Below are positions 30,225-39,809 of a stretch of 64,000 nucleotides of DNA, one piece after another. The position numbers were made by a program, and so were the translations under genes. The notes under the pieces are model-generated. The model made no database searches. It saw nothing but the letters and a program-made list of their open reading frames with translations, and was not told the origin of the DNA. How positions within the stretch are numbered: the stretch's first letter is position 1; each line of letters begins with the position of its first letter. Source of the stretch: Streptomyces sp. M92 (lineage in GTDB: Bacteria > Actinomycetota > Actinomycetes > Streptomycetales > Streptomycetaceae); the NCBI RefSeq assembly GCF_028473745.1, contig NZ_CP101137.1, positions 1,302,001 through 1,366,000 of the forward strand, read 5' to 3'.

Positions 30225-32435
30225 ATGCCCCGCTTCAGCATCATCGTCCCGTCCCATGGGGTCGCGGGGCGGCTCTCCCAGGCGCTGGATTCGGTACTCG
30301 CCCAGGCCTTCGGCGACTTCGAGCTGATCCCGGTGGCCGACACCGCGGACCGGGCCGCGGCGGACGTCGTCGGGGAGCGCGCCGAGCGGGACTCCCGGGT
30401 GGCGCCGGTGCACTCGCCGCCGTCGGCCGGCCTGGCCGGGGCACGCAACGCGGGGATGCGGGCGGCGACCGGCGCGTACCTGCTGTTCCTCGACGGCGAC
30501 GACATCCTCGTCCCGGGCGCGCTGGCGGCGCTGGACGGGCGGCTGGCGGACACCGACGGCGTGGACGTCCTGTACTTCGAGCACGAGCGGATGCCCTGGT
30601 GGGAGGGCGAGCCGGCCAACCCGGCGGCCCCGCTGCTGGCCAAGGCCCCCGAGGGCGCCTTCGCCCCGGCGGACGCCCCGCACCTGACCGGCGTGCTCCT
30701 GCCCGCGTGGAGCGCGGCCTACCGCCGCACCTTCCTGGCCGAACGGCGGCTGGCCTTCCCCGACGGCCACTTCACCGACGTCGGCTTCGGCCCCCTGGTC
30801 GCGGCGCGCGCCGAGCGCGTGACGGTGCTGCGCTCCGTCGTCGTACGCCACCGGATCCGGCGGCAGGGCAACCGGCTGAACCTGCCCGGCGAGCACCACG
30901 CACAGCTCCTGGACCAGGCTGAGCTGGTGCTCGCGCACGCCGCCGAACGGGGGCTGCCGGACGCGCGGCGCGGACCGCTGTTCGAGCAGCTCTTCGCCGC
31001 GATCCTGAAGACCGCCACCCACCCGCGGCGCCTGACCCGACGGCAGCGCCGCGCCTTCTTCCGCCGGGCGAGCCGCCTCTACTGCCGCCACCGCCCCGCC
31101 GGTTTCCGGGCACCGGGCGGCCGGCTCGGCGTACAGCACCGGCTGCTGTCGTCCGGGTCCTACGGCGCCTTCCGCGCCCTGCGCGCCGCCAACCGGGCGG
31201 CCGGCGGTGTCCTCGGACGCCTGCCGCGCCCGCACGGCCTGCGCACCCGCCTGAGCTACCGCCGCCACCTGCGCCGCCCGCTGGACCCGGACCTCGTCGT
31301 GTACTGCGCGTACTGGGGCCGCGGCTACGCCTGCAACCCGGCCGCGATCCACGCCAAGGCCCGCGAACTCGCCCCGCACCTGCGCTCGGTGTTCCTGGTC
31401 GAGCCGGACCAGGCGCACACCCTGCCCGAGGACGTCGACCACGCCGTCATCGGCAGCCACCGCTACTGGGAGGTGCTGGCCCGCGCCAAGTACCTGGTCA
31501 ACAACGCCAACTTCGCCGAGGGCGTCGTCAAGCGCCCCGGCAGCGTGCACGTGCAGACCCAGCACGGCACCCCGCTGAAGACCATGGGCGTCGACCAGTC
31601 CACGTACCCGGTGGTGGCGGCCGCGAGCGGCAGCTTCACCAAGCTGCTGGGCCGCGTGGACCGCTGGGACTACAACCTCTCCGCCAACCGCCACTCCACC
31701 CGGATGTGGGAGCGCGCCTACCCGGGCTCCTACGAGCAGCTGGAGTACGGCTACCCGCGCAACGACGTCTACTGCACGGCGACCGCCGAGGACGTCGCCC
31801 GCGTCCGGCGCGAACTCGGCGTCCCGGAGGGCAGGACGGCCGTCCTCTACGCGCCCACGCACCGCGACTGGGCGGCGGGGTTCGAAACGGGCGCCCTGGA
31901 CCTGGAGGCCTTCTGCGAGGCGGCGGGCGAGGACGTGGTCGTACTGCTGCGCGCCCACTACTTCTACGACCGGGGCGACAGGCGCGCCCGCACCGGCCGG
32001 GTCATCGACGTGACCGCGCACCGCTCGGCCGAGGACGTGTGCCTGGCCGCCGACGCGCTGATCACCGACTACTCGTCGATCATGTTCGACTACGCCAACC
32101 TGGACCGGCCGATCGTCGTGTACGCCGACGACTGGGAGGTCTACCGGGAGACCCGCGGCGTCTACTTCGACCTGATGGCCGCCCCGCCCGGACCGGTGGC
32201 GCGCACGCCGGAGGAGCTGGCCCGCGTCTTCCGCGACGGTTCGTACGCGGACCGCGGGTCGGCGGCGCTGCGGGCCGCCTTCCGGGAGCGGTTCTGCGAG
32301 TTCGACGACGGCCGGGCCGCCGAGCGCGTCGTACGCCGGGTGCTGCTGGGCGAGCCGCCCGAGTCGCTGCCGCCGGTGGTCCCGCTCGCCGAGCGCGTCC
32401 CGGCCCCCGCCGCCGCCACCCTCGTGAGGAGCTGA
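30225..32435 (+). CDS. GT2-TagF fusion protein, wall glycopolymer synthesis
   Basis: This is a 736-residue homologue of the flanking genes, starting MPRFSIIVPSHGVAG at the ATG preceded by GAGAAAGAG; the open frame upstream is not coding. The GT2 domain is less typical (PVADTADRAA where VVDDCSPD is expected) but keeps LFLDGDDILVPG. The TagF half is canonical: QTQHGTPLKTMG, APTHRDW, LLRAHYFYD and TDYSSIMFDYANLDRPIV. It has HGTPLK and LRAH, so both histidines implicated in TagF catalysis are present. Only 7 bases separate it from the next gene, so the two are likely coupled. Confidence 0.88.
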   Translation: MPRFSIIVPSHGVAGRLSQALDSVLAQAFGDFELIPVADTADRAAADVVGERAERDSRVAPVHSPPSAGLAGARNAGMRAATGAYLLFLDGDDILVPGALAALDGRLADTDGVDVLYFEHERMPWWEGEPANPAAPLLAKAPEGAFAPADAPHLTGVLLPAWSAAYRRTFLAERRLAFPDGHFTDVGFGPLVAARAERVTVLRSVVVRHRIRRQGNRLNLPGEHHAQLLDQAELVLAHAAERGLPDARRGPLFEQLFAAILKTATHPRRLTRRQRRAFFRRASRLYCRHRPAGFRAPGGRLGVQHRLLSSGSYGAFRALRAANRAAGGVLGRLPRPHGLRTRLSYRRHLRRPLDPDLVVYCAYWGRGYACNPAAIHAKARELAPHLRSVFLVEPDQAHTLPEDVDHAVIGSHRYWEVLARAKYLVNNANFAEGVVKRPGSVHVQTQHGTPLKTMGVDQSTYPVVAAASGSFTKLLGRVDRWDYNLSANRHSTRMWERAYPGSYEQLEYGYPRNDVYCTATAEDVARVRRELGVPEGRTAVLYAPTHRDWAAGFETGALDLEAFCEAAGEDVVVLLRAHYFYDRGDRRARTGRVIDVTAHRSAEDVCLAADALITDYSSIMFDYANLDRPIVVYADDWEVYRETRGVYFDLMAAPPGPVARTPEELARVFRDGSYADRGSAALRAAFRERFCEFDDGRAAERVVRRVLLGEPPESLPPVVPLAERVPAPAAATLVRS

Positions 32436-32442
32436 TCCCGCC

Positions 32443-34665
32443 ATGCCCCGCTTCAGCGTCATCGTCCCCTGCTTCAAGGTGCAGGGCTTCCTGCGCGAGT
32501 GCCTGGACTCCGTGCTGGACCAGTCGTACCGGGACATCGAGGTCGTCGCCGTGGACGACTGCTCCCCGGACGACTGCGGCACCATCCTCGACGAGTACGC
32601 CGCCGCGGACGAGCGGGTGCGCGTGCTGCACCTGGAGGAGAACGCCGGACTCGGCCGGGCCCGCAACGCCGCTCTGCCGCACGCCACCGGCGACTACCTC
32701 TTCTTCCTCGACAGCGACGACACCCTCACCCCGGGCGCCCTGCGCGCGATGGCCGACCGGCTGGCGGAGGCGGACGACCCGGACGTCCTGGTCTTCGACT
32801 ACGCCCGCACCTACTGGTGGGGCGGCACCCGGCGCAACGTCCTCGCCCACGTGCTCGCCGCCACCGACGAGACCTTCACCGCCGCCGAGCGCCCCGAGAT
32901 CCTCGACCTGCTGATGGTGGTGTGGAACAAGGTCTACCGGCGTGACTTCGTCGAGCGGGAGGGCTTCACCTTCCCGCCGGGCTACTACGAGGACACGCCC
33001 TGGACCTTCCCGGTCATGTTCGCGGCCGGGCGGATCGCCACCCTGGACCGCGTCTGCCTGAACTACCGGCAGCGCCGCCAGGGCAACATCCTGTCCACCA
33101 CCAGCCGCAAGCACTTCGACGTGCACGCGCAGTACGAGCGGGTCTTCGCGTTCCTCGACGACCGCCCGGAGCTGGCCCGCTGGCGGCCGTTCCTGCACGC
33201 CAAGATGGGCGAGCACTGCCTGGACGTCCTGTCCAAGCCGGACCGGCTGCCGCCGGCGGACAAGGCGGAGTTCTTCCGCCGCACCGCCGAGATGTTCCGG
33301 GAGTACCGGCCCGAGGGCGCCGAGATCCCGGCCGAACTGCGCGTGCTGGAGCACGGGTACGCCGCCTACCGGCTGCGGCGCGAGTCCGGCCGGGCGGGCC
33401 GGGAGCTGGGGCGCCGGGCGCGGCAGGCGCGCGGGGCGGCCGCCGGGCGCCTGGCGCGGGTGCGGACGGCAGTGAACACGCGCCGCCCGCTCGACGCGGA
33501 ACTCGTCGTGTACTCGGCCTTCTCCCACCGGGGCGTACTGGGCGACCCGGCGGCGATCCACCGCAAGGCCCGCGAGATCGCCCCCCACCTGCGCGGGGTG
33601 TGGGTGGTGGGCGGCGAGGAGGAGGCGGCGGCGCTGCCGCCGGACACCGAGCACGTGCTCCTCGGCAGCGCGGACTACCACCGGGCGGTCGCGCGGGCCG
33701 GGTTCCTCGTCAACAACGTCAACTGGCCCTGGGCCGTGCCCAAGCGGCCGGACAGCGTCCACATCCACACCCACCAGGGCACCCCGCTCAAGTACATGGG
33801 CGCCGACCTGCTGGGCCGGCCCGGCGCCCGGCACGGCATGGACGTGCCGCAGATGCTGCGGCGGGCCGACCGCTGGGACCACAGCCTGGTCGCGAGCCGC
33901 TACGCGGAACGGATGTGGGAGCGGGCGTACCCCTGCCACTTCGCGTCCGCGCGCACCGGCAGCCCGCGCAACGACGTGCTGGTGAACGCCGGTCCGGAGG
34001 CGGGCCGCCGGACGCGCGAGCGGCTCGGCGTCCCCGAGGGGCACACCGTGGTGCTGTACGCGCCGACCCGCCGCGAGTACCGGCGGGGCGGGTACGTGGA
34101 GCGGTTCGACCCGGCCCGGCTGGCCGCCGACCTCGGTGAGGGCCACACCCTGGTGGTGCGGCTGCACCCGTCGCTGGCCGGCGGCCCGGCGCGCGGCATG
34201 GGCCTGGCGGAGCTGCACCGGCGGGGCGTGCTGATCGACGCGACCGACGAGCCGCACGTCGAGGACCTGATGCTCGCCTCCGACCTGCTGATCACCGACT
34301 ACTCGGCCCTGATGTTCGACTACGTCCTCCTGGACCGGCCCGTGCTGATCCACGCGGACGACTGGGCCGCCTACACGGCGAGCCGCGGCGCCTACTTCGA
34401 CGTCACCGCCGAGGCACCCGGCCATGTCTCCCGCTCCTACCGGGAGCTGGCGTGGCTGCTGACCTCCGGCGCCTGGCGGGACGAGGAGGCGGCGCGGCTC
34501 AGGGCGGCGTTCCGGGCCCGGTTCTGCGAGTACGAGGACGGCCGGGCCGCCGAGCGGGTGGTGCGGACGCTGCTGCTGGGCGAGCCGATGCCGGAGCCCG
34601 CCGGGGTGCCCGGAGCCCGGTCCGTCCCGGCCGTCCCCGGCCGCGATCTGCTGGCCTCGTCATGA
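32443..34665 (+). CDS. GT2-TagF fusion protein with altered HGTPLK motif
   Basis: This 740-residue third tandem homologue starts MPRFSVIVPCFKVQGF after GAGGAGC. The GT2 domain is closest to that of the first copy (VVAVDDCSPDDCG, FLDSDDTLTPG, GYYEDTPWTFPV). In the TagF half the first catalytic motif reads HQGTPLKYMG, with Gln where His is expected (33766-33792), while VRLHPSLAGG and TDYSALMFDYVLLDRPVL are kept. A membrane protein gene overlaps the stop by 4 bases (ATGA), suggesting they act together. Confidence 0.88.
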   Translation: MPRFSVIVPCFKVQGFLRECLDSVLDQSYRDIEVVAVDDCSPDDCGTILDEYAAADERVRVLHLEENAGLGRARNAALPHATGDYLFFLDSDDTLTPGALRAMADRLAEADDPDVLVFDYARTYWWGGTRRNVLAHVLAATDETFTAAERPEILDLLMVVWNKVYRRDFVEREGFTFPPGYYEDTPWTFPVMFAAGRIATLDRVCLNYRQRRQGNILSTTSRKHFDVHAQYERVFAFLDDRPELARWRPFLHAKMGEHCLDVLSKPDRLPPADKAEFFRRTAEMFREYRPEGAEIPAELRVLEHGYAAYRLRRESGRAGRELGRRARQARGAAAGRLARVRTAVNTRRPLDAELVVYSAFSHRGVLGDPAAIHRKAREIAPHLRGVWVVGGEEEAAALPPDTEHVLLGSADYHRAVARAGFLVNNVNWPWAVPKRPDSVHIHTHQGTPLKYMGADLLGRPGARHGMDVPQMLRRADRWDHSLVASRYAERMWERAYPCHFASARTGSPRNDVLVNAGPEAGRRTRERLGVPEGHTVVLYAPTRREYRRGGYVERFDPARLAADLGEGHTLVVRLHPSLAGGPARGMGLAELHRRGVLIDATDEPHVEDLMLASDLLITDYSALMFDYVLLDRPVLIHADDWAAYTASRGAYFDVTAEAPGHVSRSYRELAWLLTSGAWRDEEAARLRAAFRARFCEYEDGRAAERVVRTLLLGEPMPEPAGVPGARSVPAVPGRDLLASS

Positions 34666-35942
34666 GGCCGCGCACCTGGGTGCTGGTCCTGGCCGCGGTC
34701 TTCGCCCTGCTCCAGCTGGCGAACGTCACCGGCCGGGACACCCCCGACACCAAGAACTACCTGTCGTACGCCCTGAGTCTGGCCGGTGGCGGCAAGCGCG
34801 GGGTGGCCGCGGACACCATCGACTACGTGTGCGCGAGCAAGGCGTCGACGGCCCGCCGCGACCAGAGCGTGCACGTGGTCCGCTTCCACCGCCCCGACCC
34901 CACCGACCGGGTGACGGCCGACTGCCGGGAGCGGGAGTGGCGGCAGGTGGAGCCGAGGCTCGCGGCCGGGCAGACCGGCGGGCACACCGTGCCCTACATG
35001 ACGGAACGCTTCATGCGGATCTTCGAGGCGCGGCCCGGCTACCCGCTGTTCCTGGTGCCCTTCGTCGTGCTCCTCGGGGCGACGTGGGGGCTGTGGGCGG
35101 CGGGTGTGGTCATCGCCTGCGCGGGTGGTGTCCTGGTCTTCCTGATCCTGCGCACCCTGTCCGTGCCGGTGCCGCTCGCGCTGACCGGGCAGGCGCTGTA
35201 CTACGTGCTGCCGTGCGGGACGACGGCCATGCGGCCGATGACCGAGGGCCTGCTGATGGCGCTGACGCTGGCGGCGGTGTGGGGGTGCGCGCTGGTGCTG
35301 CGGGCCGGGCGGGCGCGGGCCGGTTACGCGCTGGTCGGCGGTTCGCTGCTCGCGCTGTTCACCGTGAAGCACTCGCAGGCGCTGTTCCTCGGGGTGTGCC
35401 TGGCGGCGGCGGGCGCGCTGCTCGCGCTGCGGCGACGCCGGCGGGGGCGGCCGGCGGGCCGGGAGGTGCTCGTGCTCGCGGCGGTCGGCCTGGCGGGCGC
35501 CGTCGGCACCATGGCGCTGTCGCGGCTGCTGCACTACCCGTCGGTCTCCGACAGCCTCCAGGACCTGCTGACCGGGCACTTCGCCCGGCCGGACCGAGCG
35601 GACCCGTGGCCGGAGTTCTGGCAGTTGCAGGGCAACTTCTGGGTGGAGTGGCTGCGGCGGCAGGCGTGGGAGCCGCTGTTCGCGGCGGCGCTGGGCGCCG
35701 GGGCGTGGGGTGCGCTGCGGCGCGGCGGGGCGGTCGGGGTCTTCCTGGTCGCGGCGGCGTTCACCGGCATCCTGACGCAGGCGGGGCACCCGGACATCAA
35801 CATCTGGGGCGAGCGGCTGATCGTGCTGGCCTGGCTGCTGCCGGTGGTGGGCGTCCCACTGCTGCTGGAGCCGGTGGTGCGGGCCGGCCGGGTGGCGCTG
35901 CCGGCGCAGGGGCAGGCCGAACGGGCGCGCGTGGCCGACTGA
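34662..35942 (+). CDS. Polytopic membrane protein, glycosyltransferase-like
   Basis: This 426-residue protein has about ten hydrophobic helices: one at the N-terminus (WVLVLAAVFALLQLANV), then a roughly 95-residue polar extracytoplasmic loop with two cysteines, then the rest. Layout resembles membrane GT-C sugar transferases, in which the first loop carries catalytic acids. I see the acidic GRDTPDTKNY there but cannot assign catalysis. Start ATG 34662 overlaps the preceding TagF-like gene, so it probably belongs to the same wall-polymer operon. The 102-bp gap after it shows no clear terminator. Confidence 0.75.
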   Translation: MRPRTWVLVLAAVFALLQLANVTGRDTPDTKNYLSYALSLAGGGKRGVAADTIDYVCASKASTARRDQSVHVVRFHRPDPTDRVTADCREREWRQVEPRLAAGQTGGHTVPYMTERFMRIFEARPGYPLFLVPFVVLLGATWGLWAAGVVIACAGGVLVFLILRTLSVPVPLALTGQALYYVLPCGTTAMRPMTEGLLMALTLAAVWGCALVLRAGRARAGYALVGGSLLALFTVKHSQALFLGVCLAAAGALLALRRRRRGRPAGREVLVLAAVGLAGAVGTMALSRLLHYPSVSDSLQDLLTGHFARPDRADPWPEFWQLQGNFWVEWLRRQAWEPLFAAALGAGAWGALRRGGAVGVFLVAAAFTGILTQAGHPDINIWGERLIVLAWLLPVVGVPLLLEPVVRAGRVALPAQGQAERARVAD

Positions 35943-36044
35943 ACGGTCACTCGATGCGGTGACGTGAGGTCGTGTCGTTGACCTCGACGGAGCCACCGGG
36001 AACATACGGCAAATGCCCCGAATGTCCCACCCTTCGCACGTCCC

Positions 36045-37607
36045 GTGAGCGCCGGTGTCCTCGTCCGGCGGCCCGTGCGCGGTGCCACGGCGCTGCGCGG
36101 CGGCCGGTCCTGGCGCCCCACCCCGTACCAGGCCGTCGGTTTCCTGTTTTTCCTGGTGATGACGCTGGCGTACTGGGCGGTGCCGCTGTGCTGCGACGCC
36201 GGCCAGCACGCGGCCGTCGTCGAGCGCCTGAAGGCGAACCCCCTGAGTCCCCGCCACCCGATGGCCGACCTGCCGGGCGCGGGCAGCGCGTACTACTCGC
36301 CGTACGCGGTGGCGCAGGGCCTGTTCGCCCGGCTGACCGGGCTGGGCGGCTGGGAGGTGGTGCGGCTCGCCGGGCCGCTGAACCTGCTGGTCCTGCTGAC
36401 CGGCCTCGGCCGCTTCGTGCGGGTGCTGAGCCCGCGGCCGTGGGCGCCGGTGCTGGCGCTGGGCGCGATGACGCTGCTGTGGGGCACCGAGCGGGCCTGG
36501 TGGAGCGGCTACCTCGGGCTGATGTCGATGACGGGCAACCTCGGCTACCCGTCGGCGTTCGCGATCGGGCTCACCTTCTGGGCCTGGGCGCTGACGGGCG
36601 CACGGGCCCGGGACGAGCGCCGGGTGCGGTACGTGGGCCCGAGCGGCCTGCGCGGGCTGCCCGGTTACGCGGGCCTCGGCCTCCTCTACGGCCTGGTCCT
36701 CCTCGTCCACCCGATCACGGCGGTGGCGGCGGCGCTGGGCGCGGTGGCGCTGGTGACCGGGTGGCAGCGCCGGTGGCGGGGGCCGGTCGTCGGGCGGTGG
36801 GCGCTGACGGGCGCGGTGGCGGCGGCGTCGGCGGCGCTGTGGCCGTACTTCGACGTGTTCGCGCTGGCCGGGGACGACAGTGTGGACGCCATGCACCGCG
36901 TGCTCTACCTGGAACTTCCCGGGGAGTTCTGGCTGGCGCTGCTCGGGCTGCCGGCGCTGTGGCGGCGAGGCCGGGCGTCGGTGCGTGATCCGCTGGTGCT
37001 GCTCTTCGTGCTGGACTGCGCGGTGGTGGCGTACGGCTGGTTCGGCGGCCACTACACCTACGGCCGCATCCTCGGGCTGACGCTGGTGCCGTTGCAGTTC
37101 GCGCTGGCGGTGGAGCTGGCGGCGCCCCGGCCGTGGGGGTGGTGGCGCAGGGCGCTGGGCTCGGCGGCGGCCGCGGGGGCACTGCTGGGCTTCCTCACGG
37201 TGCAGGCGGGGGCGGTGGTGCCGCGGGCGCTGGACCCGGTCGGTTTCGAGCAGCCGCCGAACTGGCCGACGTACGAGTGGGCGGCGCGGCACATCGGCCC
37301 CGGCGAGGTCGTGATCACCGACGGCTACTACGCGGGGCACGCCATCGCCGGGTACGGGCCGAACCTCGCGGCGCCCGCCTGGCCGGACCCGTCGCTGGAC
37401 GAGCGGGAGCGCGGTCGGCGGGTGGCCGACGTGGAGGCCTACCTCGACCCCGGCTCGACCCGCGCCGAGCGCACCGCGATCGTCCGCCGGTACGACGTCC
37501 GCTGGCTGCTGCTCACCCGCTGGCAGCCGGTGCCCGCGGAGGCGGTGGTGGTGGCGTGGAGCGAGCGGACGGGCGAGGTGCTGGCGCGGGTGGGGGCCGG
37601 GGGCTGA
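36045..37607 (+). CDS. Polytopic membrane protein, paralogue of the one at 60867-62315
   Basis: This 520-residue protein starts at GTG with about 11 TM helices. It shares landmarks with the other copy: HAAVVERLK, PLSPRHPMADLPGAGSAYYSP (here) versus NPLVDADTPSPYYSP, LLWGTERAWWSGYLG versus LLWGTEEFSWSGFLG, and a soluble tail with VITDGYYAG and RYDVRWLLL. The layout suggests a GT-C-like sugar transferase or a DUF membrane protein of wall-polymer loci; I cannot name the reaction. The two paralogues bracket the metabolic island on opposite strands. Confidence 0.75.
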   Translation: MSAGVLVRRPVRGATALRGGRSWRPTPYQAVGFLFFLVMTLAYWAVPLCCDAGQHAAVVERLKANPLSPRHPMADLPGAGSAYYSPYAVAQGLFARLTGLGGWEVVRLAGPLNLLVLLTGLGRFVRVLSPRPWAPVLALGAMTLLWGTERAWWSGYLGLMSMTGNLGYPSAFAIGLTFWAWALTGARARDERRVRYVGPSGLRGLPGYAGLGLLYGLVLLVHPITAVAAALGAVALVTGWQRRWRGPVVGRWALTGAVAAASAALWPYFDVFALAGDDSVDAMHRVLYLELPGEFWLALLGLPALWRRGRASVRDPLVLLFVLDCAVVAYGWFGGHYTYGRILGLTLVPLQFALAVELAAPRPWGWWRRALGSAAAAGALLGFLTVQAGAVVPRALDPVGFEQPPNWPTYEWAARHIGPGEVVITDGYYAGHAIAGYGPNLAAPAWPDPSLDERERGRRVADVEAYLDPGSTRAERTAIVRRYDVRWLLLTRWQPVPAEAVVVAWSERTGEVLARVGAGG

Positions 37608-37631
37608 CCGGCGGAGCCCGCCGGGGGCCGG

Positions 37632-38045
37632 CTACTCGATGACCAGCTCGACCGGGATGTTCCCCCGGGTGGCGTTGGAGTAGGGGCAGACCTGGTGGGC
37701 CTGCTCGACCAGCTTGCGGCCGGTCTCCTCGTCCAGGCCCTCGGGCAGCTCGACCCGCAGCGTGACGGCGAGCGCGAAACCCTCGCCCTGCTTGCCGATG
37801 CCGACCTCGGCGGTCACCGCGGCGTCGCCGACGTCGGCCTTGGCCTGCCGGCCGACCAGGCCGAGGGCGCTGCCGAAGCAGGCGGCGTACCCGGCGGCGA
37901 ACAGCTGCTCGGGATTGGTGCCCTGCCCGTTGCCGCCCATCTCGACGGGGACGCCGAGTGCGAGGTCGAGGGTGCCGTCGGAGCTGACGGCGCGGCCGTC
38001 GCGGCCGTGGGTGGCGGTGGCGGCGGCGGTGTAGATGGCGTCCAT
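37632..38045 (-). CDS. ohr: Organic hydroperoxide resistance protein (Ohr)
   Basis: This is a 137-residue OsmC/Ohr-family thiol peroxidase that reduces organic hydroperoxides in the cytoplasm. The redox cysteines are Cys56 (YAACFGSAL) and Cys120 (QVCPYSNATRGN), and the N-terminal YTAAATATHGRDGR is typical of Ohr rather than OsmC. It is divergent from the gene for its regulator OhrR, with a 140-bp gap holding repeat elements. Confidence 0.96.
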   Translation of the reverse strand: MDAIYTAAATATHGRDGRAVSSDGTLDLALGVPVEMGGNGQGTNPEQLFAAGYAACFGSALGLVGRQAKADVGDAAVTAEVGIGKQGEGFALAVTLRVELPEGLDEETGRKLVEQAHQVCPYSNATRGNIPVELVIE

Positions 38046-38112
38046 GGGAGAACCGTCCCTCTCGGTGCGGGGGAAGCGTCGTGGCGACGCCTGACGAGGA
38101 CAAGTAGAGCAC

Positions 38113-38153
38113 GCAATTCAATCGAGCACAACTACATTGCGCACAACTCAATG
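38113..38153. promoter_or_regulatory. Probable OhrR operator region
   Basis: An inverted repeat CATTG-N9-CAATG (38135-38153) is preceded by GCAATTCAAT, and GCACAACT occurs twice. The AT-rich imperfect palindromes lie in the ohr/ohrR divergent promoter, where OhrR proteins normally bind. Confidence 0.55.
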
Positions 38154-38185
38154 GCGCGCAAAACCCGTCGGCTACCCTGGAGGAC

Positions 38186-38656
38186 ATGACCCCGCCCGCA
38201 ACGGACTGGCTCCGCCTGGACCAGCAGATCTGCTTCTCCCTGAACGCGGCATCGCGCGCCTTCAACGGCGTCTACCGCGTGGTCCTCAAGGACCTCGGCC
38301 TCACCTACCCGCAGTACCTGGTGATGCTGGTGCTGTGGGAGCACGGGGAGCTGCCGGTGAAGAAGCTCGGCGAGCACCTGCGCCTCGACTCCGGCACGCT
38401 GTCGCCGCTGCTCAAGCGACTGGAAGCGGCCGGCCTGGTCCGCCGGGAGCGCAGCGCGCGCGACGAGCGGTCCGTGGAGGTCCGGCTCACCGGTGAGGGC
38501 GCGGCGCTGCGCGAGCGGGCTACCGAGGTACCGCGCCGGATCGCGACGGCGACCGGGCTGGACCTCGCGGAGGTCCAGGACCTGCGCGCCCGCCTCGACC
38601 GGCTCACGGCGGCCCTGGACACGTACGGCACCGAAGCGGCCCCCACCGCGTCCTGA
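38186..38656 (+). CDS. ohrR: MarR-family peroxide sensor/repressor OhrR
   Basis: This is a 156-residue winged-helix repressor. The peroxide-sensing cysteine is Cys16 in DQQICFSLN, the typical place for OhrR. The recognition region and wing (LRLDSGTLSPLLKRLEAAGLVRR, DERSVEVRLT) match MarR proteins. A GGAGG precedes the ATG. Oxidation of the cysteine should release DNA and induce ohr and ohrR. Confidence 0.95.
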   Translation: MTPPATDWLRLDQQICFSLNAASRAFNGVYRVVLKDLGLTYPQYLVMLVLWEHGELPVKKLGEHLRLDSGTLSPLLKRLEAAGLVRRERSARDERSVEVRLTGEGAALRERATEVPRRIATATGLDLAEVQDLRARLDRLTAALDTYGTEAAPTAS

Positions 38657-38731
38657 CGTGTGCGGGGCCCGTCGGGCACCGGGATGACGGATCATGACCA
38701 CCAAGGACCACTGACGAGGGGACGGCCGCAC

Positions 38732-39712
38732 ATGACCTGGCTGATCACCGGCGGCGCCGGATACATCGGAGCGCACGTCGTACGGGCGATGTCCGAGGCG
38801 GGCGAGAAGGCGGTCGTGTACGACGACCTGACCTCCGGCATCGCCGAGCGGGTGCCGGACGGCGTCCCCGTGGTGGTGGGCTCGGTCCTGGACGGCGAAC
38901 GGGTCGCCCGCGCCCTCACCGACCACTCCGTCACCGGTGTGGTGCATCTGGCCGCGAAGAAACAGGTCGGCGAGTCGGTGGAGCTGCCGCTGCGGTACTA
39001 CCGGGAGAACGTCGAGGGCCTGCGCGTCCTGCTGGACGCGGTCACCGCGGCCGGCGTCCCGTCCTTCGTCTTCTCCTCCTCGGCTGCGGTGTACGGCATG
39101 CCCGACGTGGACCTGGTGACGGAGGAGACGCCGTGCCTGCCCATGTCGCCGTACGGCGAGACCAAGCTGGCCGGCGAATGGATGGTGCGCGCGACCGGCC
39201 GGGCGACGGGCCTGTCCACGGCCTCCCTGCGCTACTTCAACGTGGCGGGCGCCGCGAGCCCGGAACTCGCCGACACGGGCGTCCACAACCTCGTCCCGAT
39301 GGTCTTCGAGAAGCTGACCGAGTCCGCGGCCCCCCGCATCTTCGGCGACGACTACGCGACGCCGGACGGCACCTGCGTCCGCGACTACATCCACGTGATC
39401 GACCTGGCCGAGGCCCACGTCGCCGCCGCCCGCGCCCTGCGGTCCGCCCCGGGCCGCTCCCTCACCCTCAACATCGGCCGGGGCGAGGGCGTCTCCGTCC
39501 GCGAGATGATCGACCGCATCAACGCCCTCACCGGCCACGACCACCCGCCGACGGTCACCCCCCGCCGCCCCGGCGACCCGGCCCGGGTGGTCGCCTCGGC
39601 CGACCGCGCCGCCGCCGAACTGGGCTGGAAGGCCAAGTACGACGTCGAGGACATGATCACGTCGGCGTGGGCGGGCTGGGTGCGGCTGCATCCGGGGGCG
39701 GCGCGGGACTGA
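38732..39712 (+). CDS. galE: UDP-glucose 4-epimerase
   Basis: This is a 326-residue extended SDR enzyme interconverting UDP-glucose and UDP-galactose. NAD-binding GGAGYIG is at residues 7-13, and catalytic Tyr141-x3-Lys145 (SPYGETK) and Ser115-117 are present. GAGGGGA precedes ATG 38732; an earlier in-frame start lacks support. It stands after the wall-polymer genes and could supply UDP-galactose for them or act in general sugar metabolism. Confidence 0.95.
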   Translation: MTWLITGGAGYIGAHVVRAMSEAGEKAVVYDDLTSGIAERVPDGVPVVVGSVLDGERVARALTDHSVTGVVHLAAKKQVGESVELPLRYYRENVEGLRVLLDAVTAAGVPSFVFSSSAAVYGMPDVDLVTEETPCLPMSPYGETKLAGEWMVRATGRATGLSTASLRYFNVAGAASPELADTGVHNLVPMVFEKLTESAAPRIFGDDYATPDGTCVRDYIHVIDLAEAHVAAARALRSAPGRSLTLNIGRGEGVSVREMIDRINALTGHDHPPTVTPRRPGDPARVVASADRAAAELGWKAKYDVEDMITSAWAGWVRLHPGAARD

Positions 39713-39809
39713 GACCGCCGAATCAGCGGGAGAAGCCGTTCGCCGTCGCGTGAACCGGCGGTACCGCGCGGGCCCCCACGTCTCGTGCCCATGGGCCGGG
39801 TGCGGCGCG

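Noticed and set aside
30097..30327. Small plus-strand ORF before the second TagF-like gene
   Set aside because: It is Arg/Pro-rich, overlaps the real start at 30225 in another frame and has no ribosome-binding site.
27743..30643. 966-residue minus-strand open frame opposite two GT2-TagF genes
   Set aside because: It is antisense to clear TagF and GT2 motifs and has shadow composition rich in Arg, Gly, Val and Ala. High GC makes long antisense frames common.
34437..37340. 967-residue minus-strand frame opposite the membrane protein genes
   Set aside because: Its translation is dominated by Arg, Gln, His and Pro without any domain, while the plus strand encodes convincing TM proteins.
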